Source: Anaerolineaceae bacterium UBA4081 (GTDB lineage Bacteria > Chloroflexota > Anaerolineae > Anaerolineales > Anaerolineaceae). Taken from it: a stretch of 5,296 nucleotides of DNA. The notes under the pieces were generated by a model that was not told the origin of the DNA, searched no databases, and was given only the letters and a program-made list of their open reading frames with translations. This document shows, piece by piece, positions 1-5,296 of this stretch; the first letter of the stretch is position 1; each line of letters starts with the position of its first letter. The stretch covers positions 1-5,296 of the forward strand of contig DFYN01000152.1 in the NCBI GenBank assembly GCA_002383615.1, written 5' to 3'. The position numbers were made by a program, and so were the translations under genes.

Positions 1-2169
1 TGGGATGTTGCCGGGCTTGCCTTTTTTGTTTTAGCCTTGTTAACCCTTTTAGGTTTGGTCGGGTTAACCAAAGGCAGCATTATTACGCCCTGGATAGTGA
101 TCCTCCAACGCAGTTTTGGTTGGGGGAGTTACCTGGTGGTCTTATTTTTTGCTTTGCTGGGCGTTTTGTTGTTGAAACAGCATTTAGGTTCGTTGGCTGG
201 CTTGAACCTGGGGCGCGTCCTGGCATTGGAGGGACTGTTATTTGTCGTCCTTGCCATGCTGGCAATCGCTGGCAGCATGGCAATCGAGCCGGCAGAACAG
301 GGTAGTTATGGTGGCACCGTAGGTTGGGGTCTGGCGCGCCTGCTCACGCTCATCATGCCGTTACCTTTGGCGACCATTATCTTTGCAATTATGGCTCTGG
401 CGCTAATCATCTTTGGTTTCGGATTTGATCGGAAAATTACCGAGGTCATACAAGCCTGGGCATCGTCCGCGCCGGAAGAAGAAGGAGCGGAAACACCAGT
501 TACTGAGCTATCGACCAATAGATCCCAACCGGTATCTCGCGCCAGGCTGCCCATTACAGCCGGAGAAGAAAAACCCATTGAAGCAAAACCAGGACCGCGT
601 GGATTGGCTCAACCATCCGTTCGTCCTGTTGAGAAACCGACGGAACTCCCCCTAACTTCTGAAGATGACACCATCCCTGAGGTTGAGCCTCGCCATCGCA
701 GTGACCGTTTGCCGCCACTGTCGATCTTGGCAGCGGATGCGCCCGCCACTGTGCAGGAAGAAGAAATCCTCAATATGGCACGCATCATTGAGCGCACATT
801 GGGTGAGTTTGGGGTGGACGTGCGTGTGGCAGGTTATCGGGCAGGACCGACGGTTATTCAGTTTGCAATTGAGCCTGGAACGTATGAAAAAACCGGACCA
901 GACGGTTTGCCGCAATTGTTAAAGTTTAAAGTTTCCCAAATTAGTGACCTGCGTAAAGATTTGGCGCTTGCCTTATCTGCCCGAACCTTAAGGATTGTAC
1001 CAGTTGTACCCGGGCAGTCATATTTGGGAATCGAGGTTCCGAATCCACATACCTCGGCTGTACGCCTGCGGATGGTGATGGAGTCGGATGCATTTAAGAG
1101 CCTGAGCGCGCCGCTGGCTATTGCCCTCGGACGGGATGTGTCCGGCAAGGCAGTGGTTTTTGACCTGGCAAAAATGCCGCATCTTCTGATTGGAGGAACG
1201 ACAGGATCGGGCAAATCCGTGGCGATTGCAGCCATGGCGACTTGCCTGATTATGAATAATCAACCTGAAGATTTACGGATTGCCATGCTGGATCCTAAAA
1301 TGGTGGAGCTGGTGCGCTTTAATGGTTTACCTCACTTGATGGGTAAAGTTGAAACCAAAGTAGAGAGAATGTTGAACGTCTTAAGATGGGCGTTAGTCGA
1401 GATGGATCACCGTTATCGCATCCTTGAGGCAGAGAAAACCCGCGATATTGAAACATATAATCGGAAAGTAGCCCGGCGCAACGGATTAAAGTTGCCTCGA
1501 GTTGTGCTGATGATTGATGAGTTGGCGGAGTTAATGCAAAATGCACCTGAACAGACCGAAACTGCCCTCGTGCGTTTGGCGCAAATGTCGCGGGCAGTGG
1601 GCATTCATCTGGTTGTTGCGACTCAGCGCCCCAGCACGGATATTGTTACCGGGAAAATAAAAACGAACTTTCCTGCCCGAATAGCTTTCACCGTGGCATC
1701 CGGTGTGGATTCGCGAGTCATTTTAGACCAAAATGGTGCAGAAGATTTGTTAGGCAAAGGCGACTGCCTGTTCATGAACCCTGAAGCAAGCGGATTGCAG
1801 CGCGTGCAAGGAGCTTTTGTATCTGACAAGGAATTGGACGCGGTTATTGCGTACTGGCAAAAAGCCATGGCGGCAGAGGTCAAACAATCTGCGCCATGGG
1901 AAGAGATGCCAGTTGAGGAAAAATCTGAGAATGGGTTTGATGAAGACCTGATTCAGCGCGCCATTGAGGTTGTACGCAAATCGCAGCGTGCCAGCGCTTC
2001 CATGTTACAGATGCGGCTGCGCATTGGATTTCCGCGGGCTGCCAGACTATTGGATGTGCTGGAAGAACGCGGGATTGTTGGTCCGCCGGTGGGGAGTGGG
2101 CGCGAACGGGAAGTGTTAATAGCGCCAGATGAAGACCATGGGGACGCAGACGATATGGACGAGGATTAA
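1..2169 (+). CDS. ftsK: FtsK/SpoIIIE-family DNA translocase, 5' end missing
   Basis: Membrane-anchored, ATP-driven DNA pump that moves chromosome ends through the closing septum. The frame is open from base 1 (reading W-D-V-A-G-L), so the true start lies upstream; the TTG at 37 is only the first in-frame start-like codon and falls inside a membrane segment. About four hydrophobic segments occupy bases 13-60, 130-175, 205-265 and 320-430. A Pro/Glu-rich linker follows to about 730, then the alpha domain. The RecA-like motor has Walker A GGTTGSGKS at 1192-1218, the conserved region DPKMVEL near 1291, Walker B VVLMIDELAE at 1501-1530 and the ATQRPSTD motif near 1618. The C-terminal winged-helix gamma domain (about 1940-2145, RIGFPRAARLLDVLEERGIVG) is the part that reads oriented DNA octamers in known FtsK proteins. 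All key motifs are intact. Membership is very secure; FtsK versus SpoIIIE role is not distinguishable here. Confidence 0.97.
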   Translation, partial: WDVAGLAFFVLALLTLLGLVGLTKGSIITPWIVILQRSFGWGSYLVVLFFALLGVLLLKQHLGSLAGLNLGRVLALEGLLFVVLAMLAIAGSMAIEPAEQGSYGGTVGWGLARLLTLIMPLPLATIIFAIMALALIIFGFGFDRKITEVIQAWASSAPEEEGAETPVTELSTNRSQPVSRARLPITAGEEKPIEAKPGPRGLAQPSVRPVEKPTELPLTSEDDTIPEVEPRHRSDRLPPLSILAADAPATVQEEEILNMARIIERTLGEFGVDVRVAGYRAGPTVIQFAIEPGTYEKTGPDGLPQLLKFKVSQISDLRKDLALALSARTLRIVPVVPGQSYLGIEVPNPHTSAVRLRMVMESDAFKSLSAPLAIALGRDVSGKAVVFDLAKMPHLLIGGTTGSGKSVAIAAMATCLIMNNQPEDLRIAMLDPKMVELVRFNGLPHLMGKVETKVERMLNVLRWALVEMDHRYRILEAEKTRDIETYNRKVARRNGLKLPRVVLMIDELAELMQNAPEQTETALVRLAQMSRAVGIHLVVATQRPSTDIVTGKIKTNFPARIAFTVASGVDSRVILDQNGAEDLLGKGDCLFMNPEASGLQRVQGAFVSDKELDAVIAYWQKAMAAEVKQSAPWEEMPVEEKSENGFDEDLIQRAIEVVRKSQRASASMLQMRLRIGFPRAARLLDVLEERGIVGPPVGSGREREVLIAPDEDHGDADDMDED

Positions 2170-2219
2170 TGAACCCCTTGATTATGTTGCGCATAGCCAT
2201 TATTTGCTATGGCGACGGC

Positions 2220-2248
2220 TTGACAGTTTCCGCTGCATCCGTTAGCAT
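2220..2248 (+). promoter_or_regulatory. sigma70-type promoter for the CDP-alcohol transferase/lgt operon
   Basis: A perfect -35 hexamer TTGACA (2220-2225) is followed by exactly 17 bases and a -10 TAGCAT (2243-2248), which matches the consensus at four of six positions including the important first two and the last. Transcription would begin near 2255, giving a leader of about 39 bases before the GTG at 2294. It lies in the only sizeable gap of the plus-strand gene run and would separate ftsK from the lipid genes. It is predicted by eye; no transcript data are available here. Confidence 0.6.
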
Positions 2249-2270
2249 AAGTCATGCTGCAACGGACAGC
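2232..2270. repeat. imperfect inverted repeat over the -10 and start region
   Basis: Arms pair as GCTG (2232-2235) with CAGC (2267-2270), CCGTT (2239-2243) with AACGG (2261-2265), and AGCAT (2244-2248) with ATGCT (2254-2258), around a 5-base centre AAGTC (2249-2253). Small mismatched stretches interrupt the dyad (CAT opposite A, and an unpaired GC at 2259-2260). No T-run follows, so it does not look like an intrinsic terminator. Because it covers the predicted -10 element and transcription start, an operator for a dimeric repressor is the more natural reading, but an RNA hairpin at the transcript end or chance is possible. Confidence 0.4.
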
Positions 2271-2293
2271 TATCCTTTCGAAATGGAAATCAT

Positions 2294-2935
2294 GTGACTG
2301 AAACAACTCCACAAACGCCTATCACTTTTTCTGATCGAATGCGCGTCATGTTCAAAGGCACGTTGGATGCAATGGCAGGCGGATTGCTTCGCCTGGGTTT
2401 ACGCCCTAATTGGGTTACCTTACTGGGATTGCTGGGTACAACCGGTGGCGCGGTGCTGCTTGCTTTTGGCAACTTCCGTTGGGGTGGTGTATTAATTCTT
2501 TTAATGGGCGTTCTGGATGCACTGGATGGAAGCATGGCGCGCTTGAGTGGGCAATCCACATCCTTTGGGGCATTCCTGGATTCAGTAACAGACCGATACT
2601 CTGACCTGTTTATCCTGGGTGGCTTGTTGGTGTATTACTTCCTTCACCCTCAGGGCTGGGCTGTCCCGGTGATATTTGTGGCAGCCATAGGTACGGTTCA
2701 AGTCTCGTATGTCAAAGCGCGCGCAGAATCCTTAGGCATGACTGCCAATATTGGGTTATTGAGCCGCCTCGAGCGTTTCTTGATCCTGCTGCCCTGTTTG
2801 TTGCTTAATGTTCCGATGGTAGCTGTGTGGATTTTGGCTTTTCTGACCCACTTTACAGCCTTGCAGCGGATCTGGTCGGTTTGGAAGCAATGTCAAAAAC
2901 CTGCCCCCGTTTCAATTAATGATCAAAAGGAATAA
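2294..2935 (+). CDS. CDP-alcohol phosphatidyltransferase family membrane protein
   Basis: Transfers a phosphatidyl group from a CDP-linked lipid to an alcohol, a step in phospholipid head-group synthesis at the cytoplasmic membrane. The 213-residue protein carries the full family signature: D75, D78-G79, A82-R83, G92, D96 and D100, the acidic residues that bind the catalytic metals. About six hydrophobic segments are seen, roughly at 41-58, 62-77, 104-118, 121-138, 158-173 and 175-188. The sequence after the signature (FLDSVTDRYSD) and the later SYVKARAESLG resemble phosphatidylinositol-phosphate-synthase-like members more than PgsA, which usually has DPxADK there; the acceptor alcohol is therefore unsettled. 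The start is GTG with a weak GGA at 2285-2287; the next ATGs (2339, 2348) have no visible ribosome site and would cut the conserved DRMRVMFKG segment. lgt follows after 3 bases. Confidence 0.92.
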   Translation: MTETTPQTPITFSDRMRVMFKGTLDAMAGGLLRLGLRPNWVTLLGLLGTTGGAVLLAFGNFRWGGVLILLMGVLDALDGSMARLSGQSTSFGAFLDSVTDRYSDLFILGGLLVYYFLHPQGWAVPVIFVAAIGTVQVSYVKARAESLGMTANIGLLSRLERFLILLPCLLLNVPMVAVWILAFLTHFTALQRIWSVWKQCQKPAPVSINDQKE

Positions 2936-2938
2936 ATC

Positions 2939-3769
2939 ATGATTAACGGTTTTACGATATTCGGTTACAAAATTTACTTTTACGGCATTATCTTGATGTT
3001 GGGAGTCCTTGCGGCTGCCTGGTTAGCCACGCGTGAAGCCAAACGGCGCGGATGGAATCCAGAGGTTGTGTGGGATATGCTGCCATGGGCGTTGGTTGGA
3101 GGTATCATCGGAGCGCGTCTATGGCATGTCTTTACTCCACCTGCATCAATGGTGGAGCAGGGGATTACGACCATGTACTACCTGACCCATCCCTTACAAA
3201 TACTCAACGTCCGAAATGGTGGATTGGGTATTCCGGGAGCAGTCATGGGTGGCGCATTGGCAGTATATATATTTGCGCGTAAAAACAAACAAAGCTTTGG
3301 CGCCTGGACAGATATTGTTGCGCCGGGGTTGGCTCTTGGTCAAGCGATAGGTCGTTGGGGGAACTTCTTTAATCAGGAAGTCTATGGCGCACCTTCCAAT
3401 TTGCCATGGTCGATATTCATTGACGCTGCCCATCGTCTGCCAGAGTATAGTGCGGTAGAACGCTACCATCCTTTGTTTCTCTATGAATGCGTCTGGAACT
3501 TGCTGAACATGACCCTTCTGCTTTTCCTGGGACGCATGAAACCTGGACTCAAAACGGGCAGCCTCTTTGCAGTCTATATGATTTTCTATGGGACCGGCAG
3601 GTTCTTTTTGGAATTCCTGCGCCTGGATATATCCCCAGTTGCAGGGATAAATATCAACCAGCTGTTCATGGCTATCGTTGTCGGACTTGGTGTTTTGCTT
3701 TTGGTTTGGTTGAATGTGATTCGTCCACGGCTTCAAAAACCACAGGAGACTCCTGCTTCCGCAGAGTAA
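2939..3769 (+). CDS. lgt: phosphatidylglycerol--prolipoprotein diacylglyceryl transferase
   Basis: First enzyme of lipoprotein maturation: it moves diacylglyceryl from phosphatidylglycerol onto the lipobox cysteine of prolipoproteins, in the cytoplasmic membrane. The 276-residue length is usual. The Lgt signature GRWGNFFNQEVYG lies at residues 138-150. By comparison with E. coli Lgt, Y15 matches Y26, R139 matches R143, N142 matches N146, E147 matches E151, G150 matches G154, and R221/E225 match R239/E243. The E. coli H103 position is a proline here (P99 in GGLGIPGA). Several hydrophobic segments (about 15-30, 46-60, 97-113, 125-137, 185-198, 205-220, 241-260) fit the known seven-helix fold. 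The ribosome site AAGGA (2927-2931) sits 7 bases before ATG, inside the end of the upstream gene, so the pair is probably co-transcribed and translationally linked. Confidence 0.97.
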   Translation: MINGFTIFGYKIYFYGIILMLGVLAAAWLATREAKRRGWNPEVVWDMLPWALVGGIIGARLWHVFTPPASMVEQGITTMYYLTHPLQILNVRNGGLGIPGAVMGGALAVYIFARKNKQSFGAWTDIVAPGLALGQAIGRWGNFFNQEVYGAPSNLPWSIFIDAAHRLPEYSAVERYHPLFLYECVWNLLNMTLLLFLGRMKPGLKTGSLFAVYMIFYGTGRFFLEFLRLDISPVAGININQLFMAIVVGLGVLLLVWLNVIRPRLQKPQETPASAE

Positions 3770-3785
3770 GAGAAGAAACTCTATT

Positions 3786-3793
3786 AGGAGGTG
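3786..3793 (+). promoter_or_regulatory. strong ribosome binding site that fixes the MBL gene start
   Basis: AGGAGGTG lies 5 bases before the ATG at 3799. The same reading frame stays open back to 3487, inside lgt, but this near-perfect Shine-Dalgarno and the start of the recognisable fold (VLILGAGYAVP) show that translation begins at 3799. Confidence 0.85.
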
Positions 3794-3798
3794 TTGGT

Positions 3799-4554
3799 AT
3801 GAATCAAGTATTAATCCTTGGCGCTGGTTATGCAGTTCCGCATGAGGACCTTGATAACACCCATCTTGCTCTCATCACAGATTGTGGAACTATCCTGATT
3901 GATTGCTCAAGCAACCCAATTGTGCGCCTAAGAAAGGCGCACATTGATTTTGACTCAGTAACCGACTTGATTCTCACCCATTTTCACCCAGACCACGTTG
4001 GCGGGATGCCGTTGTTATTAATGGGTATGTGGTTGGAAGGACGCACAAAACCGATTACCATTCACGGCTTAATTGACACCCTGGATCGTGCAGAGGCAAT
4101 GCTAAATTTGTACAATTGGCATTCCTGGCAAAAATTATTTCCGGTCCATTTCCACCCTGTAAAGGATAATCCGGCTCAGCTTCTCCTGCAAAATGATTGC
4201 ATCCGCCTTCAGTCTTCCCCCGTTAAACACACTATTCCTAATATTGCCACGCGGATGGATTTTCTTGGTCCCCAAAAAAGTGTCGTGTACTCCTCTGACA
4301 CGGAACCCTGCCAGGCTGTGGCGGATTTGGCAAAGGATGCAGATGTGTTAATCCATGAGGTTGCCGGGAAAAATGTTGGGCATTCAGCGCCAGACCAGGC
4401 AGGCGCCATTGCTACGCGAGCCGGAGTCCAAAAGTTATACCTGATTCACTATCCTTCCAATTGTGACCGGGAGAGCTGGTTACGAGGCGCTCAAAGCACA
4501 TTTGACGGTACCGTTGCCTTTGCACAAGATTTCATGCCAATAAATTGGGATTAA
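3799..4554 (+). CDS. RNase Z-like metallo-beta-lactamase-fold hydrolase
   Basis: Likely a soluble, dinuclear-metal hydrolase of 251 residues. The opening VLILGAGYAVP and the ILIDCSSNP strand resemble the start of the ElaC/RNase Z group. Metal ligands visible in order are H61, H63, D65 and H66 (HFHPDH motif), H144, D167 and H217; the GHSAPDQAG segment at 194-202 corresponds to the HST-type motif of RNase Z-like proteins. Only 23 residues separate H144 from D167, too few to hold the flexible tRNA-binding exosite arm found in classical RNase Z, and the protein is shorter than the usual 300 or so residues. The substrate is therefore unknown: tRNA 3' processing is possible but not supported, and another phosphodiester or ester substrate is at least as likely. 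It follows lgt by 29 bases on the same strand and probably ends that operon. Confidence 0.88.
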   Translation: MNQVLILGAGYAVPHEDLDNTHLALITDCGTILIDCSSNPIVRLRKAHIDFDSVTDLILTHFHPDHVGGMPLLLMGMWLEGRTKPITIHGLIDTLDRAEAMLNLYNWHSWQKLFPVHFHPVKDNPAQLLLQNDCIRLQSSPVKHTIPNIATRMDFLGPQKSVVYSSDTEPCQAVADLAKDADVLIHEVAGKNVGHSAPDQAGAIATRAGVQKLYLIHYPSNCDRESWLRGAQSTFDGTVAFAQDFMPINWD

Positions 4555-4555
4555 T

Positions 4556-5059
4556 CTACCAACCCTGTAAAAACGGTTCCCATTCATGGTTGTCGGGCAA
4601 GTAGCGTCCGAAGATGTAGGAAGCACTGGCAGGTGGTTCTTTCGGCAACCGAATCAGGTGCATACCTGCTTCCTCAACAGTTCGACCACCTTTGTGGTGA
4701 TTGCATGATGGACAGGCGGTCACCACGTTACGCCATTCATACCTGCCGCCAAGATGGCGAGGTTTAACGTGGTCAACTGTCAGGTCTGTCCCATGCCGTC
4801 CGCAGTACTGGCAGGTAAACCCATCACGCCGAAACACTTCTTTGCGCGTCAAGCGGATTGAGTAACGCGGACGATGGACCTGCTTCTCCAAGCGGATAAC
4901 ACTTGGAAGTGGAAAACTTGAATTAACGGTGTGAATAAACCCTCGACCATTTGCTACAAGCAAAGCTCGGTCGGATAAAATTAAGACAACAGCGCGGCGA
5001 ACACCGACAATGTTGACCGGTTCGTAATTTGCATTGAGTACAAGCACTGCGTTGCTCAT
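4556..5059 (-). CDS. HNH endonuclease family protein (HNH_5-like)
   Basis: Predicted 167-residue metal-dependent nuclease domain protein of unknown role. The C-terminal half is a complete HNH module: zinc-ribbon cysteines C83-x2-C86 and C116-x2-C119, the D96-H97 pair in LTVDHVKP, N111 in WRNVVTACPSC, and N120 with H121 and K123. Residues 1-70 form a separate conserved-looking N-terminal region (VLVLNANYEPVNIVGVRRA) that I cannot tie to a function but that recurs in stand-alone HNH proteins of Chloroflexota, Cyanobacteria and Actinobacteria as far as I recall. A ribosome site GGAAGGA (complement of 5067-5073) precedes ATG by 7 bases. No partner methylase, integrase or intron remnant is nearby, so it is unlikely to be a restriction enzyme or homing endonuclease in an obvious mobile setting. 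It converges on the MBL gene with one base between stops. Confidence 0.9.
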   Translation of the reverse strand: MSNAVLVLNANYEPVNIVGVRRAVVLILSDRALLVANGRGFIHTVNSSFPLPSVIRLEKQVHRPRYSIRLTRKEVFRRDGFTCQYCGRHGTDLTVDHVKPRHLGGRYEWRNVVTACPSCNHHKGGRTVEEAGMHLIRLPKEPPASASYIFGRYLPDNHEWEPFLQGW

Positions 5060-5077
5060 AATGGCATCCTTCCGAAA

Positions 5078-5086
5078 ATTATAGCA
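5078..5086 (-). promoter_or_regulatory. extended -10 promoter of the HNH gene
   Basis: On the minus strand the sequence reads TGCTATAAT, a perfect TATAAT hexamer with the TGn extension. No convincing -35 hexamer is seen 16-18 bases upstream, which fits an extended -10 promoter. Transcription would begin about 5071, leaving a leader of only about a dozen bases with the ribosome site almost at the RNA 5' end. Confidence 0.6.
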
Positions 5087-5111
5087 CGGTCATATTTTCA
5101 GTGAGGACTTT

Positions 5112-5116
5112 GGAGG
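5112..5116 (+). promoter_or_regulatory. ribosome binding site of the epimerase gene
   Basis: GGAGG, within GGAGGTGAT, lies 4 bases before the ATG at 5121 and fixes the start of the last gene. I see no strong plus-strand promoter in 5060-5111; weak AT-rich hexamers near 5091-5098 lack a good -35. Confidence 0.8.
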
Positions 5117-5120
5117 TGAT

Positions 5121-5296
5121 ATGAAAGTATTAATTGCAGGTGGTAGCGGTCTGATTGGTAAGGCTCTGACTAACCGTTTGTTACAAAATGGTGATGAGGT
5201 TTGGATTTTATCCCGCACACCTGACAGGTTGACCTTGCCAAAGGGTGCAAATGCAATAGGGTGGGACGGAAAAACTCAAGGCAGTTGGGTGGAGGT
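5121..5296 (+). CDS. TIGR01777-like NAD(P)-dependent epimerase, 3' end missing
   Basis: The first 58 codons of a short-chain dehydrogenase-type nucleotide-sugar-epimerase-like protein; the rest lies beyond the window. The start MKVLIAGGSGLIG carries the Rossmann dinucleotide-binding motif GGSGLIG at residues 7-13. The following ALTNRLLQNGDEVWILSR gives the helix and second strand with the Arg often used for NADP, and the IGWDGKTQGSW stretch near residues 46-56 is characteristic of the TIGR01777 (YfcH-like) group. These proteins are widespread but their substrate is generally not known. It is read divergently from the HNH gene, with 61 bases between the start codons. Confidence 0.88.
   Translation, partial: MKVLIAGGSGLIGKALTNRLLQNGDEVWILSRTPDRLTLPKGANAIGWDGKTQGSWVE

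Noticed and set aside
20..32. T-rich stretch at the window start as a possible terminator tail
   Set aside because: It encodes hydrophobic residues of the first visible FtsK membrane segment in an uninterrupted frame.
858..1235. 125-codon minus-strand frame inside ftsK
   Set aside because: It lies opposite the conserved FtsK motor domain and its product resembles nothing; typical shadow frame.
3194..3736. 180-codon open frame on the minus strand inside lgt
   Set aside because: It is antisense to a clearly identified lgt, has no recognisable domain and no convincing start signals; it is a shadow of the coding frame.
3763..3782. Short inverted repeat AGAGT/ACTCT between lgt and the MBL gene
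   Set aside because: Only 5 bp with a 10-base loop and no T-tract; too weak for a terminator or attenuator.
3487..3798. In-frame upstream extension of the MBL protein into lgt
   Set aside because: It overlaps the conserved C-terminal part of lgt in another frame, its residues do not resemble the MBL fold, and a strong ribosome site with ATG is present at 3799.
4505..4514. Perfect 10-base palindrome ACGGTACCGT near the end of the MBL gene
   Set aside because: It has no loop and no following T-run, so it is not a terminator, and a single 10-base palindrome inside coding sequence can arise by chance.
1..5296. Mobile element, CRISPR array, RNA gene or new defence system
   Set aside because: No spaced repeats, terminal inverted repeats, transposase or integrase motifs or tRNA-like folds were seen; the HNH gene stands alone and the other genes are housekeeping.

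Overview
This window looks like an ordinary, gene-dense piece of a bacterial chromosome. Protein style suggests Chloroflexota, perhaps Anaerolineae: the FtsK and Lgt wording, a phosphatidylinositol-phosphate-synthase-like CDP-alcohol phosphotransferase placed before lgt, and a stand-alone HNH protein. That assignment is inferred from memory of family styles, not from a search. Base composition is moderate and looks even across the window, and I saw no mobile element, tRNA, rRNA, CRISPR array or clear defence system.

Layout. Bases 1-2169 (+) hold most of an FtsK/SpoIIIE DNA translocase whose N-terminus lies upstream of the window. A 124-base gap (2170-2293) contains a good sigma70-type promoter (TTGACA, 17 bp, TAGCAT) with an imperfect dyad over its -10 element. 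Next, all on +, come a CDP-alcohol phosphatidyltransferase (2294-2935), the prolipoprotein diacylglyceryl transferase Lgt (2939-3769) and an RNase Z-like metallo-beta-lactamase-fold hydrolase (3799-4554). Converging on these, with one base between the stop codons, is an HNH endonuclease-family gene on the minus strand (4556-5059). It is transcribed from an extended -10 promoter in a 61-base divergent gap. On the far side of that gap a NAD(P)-binding TIGR01777-like epimerase begins at 5121 (+) and runs off the window end.

How the genes fit together. FtsK works in chromosome segregation at the division septum. The phosphatidyltransferase and Lgt are both membrane enzymes of lipid chemistry: the first makes a phospholipid head-group linkage, and Lgt uses a phospholipid (phosphatidylglycerol in known cases) to lipidate prolipoproteins. 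They are 3 bases apart and probably co-transcribed from the promoter at 2220-2248, with the MBL gene likely the distal member. The points most worth a second look are the dyad/promoter overlap, the Lgt active-loop His-to-Pro change, the missing exosite arm in the RNase Z-like protein, and the solitary HNH protein with its uncharacterised N-terminal domain.
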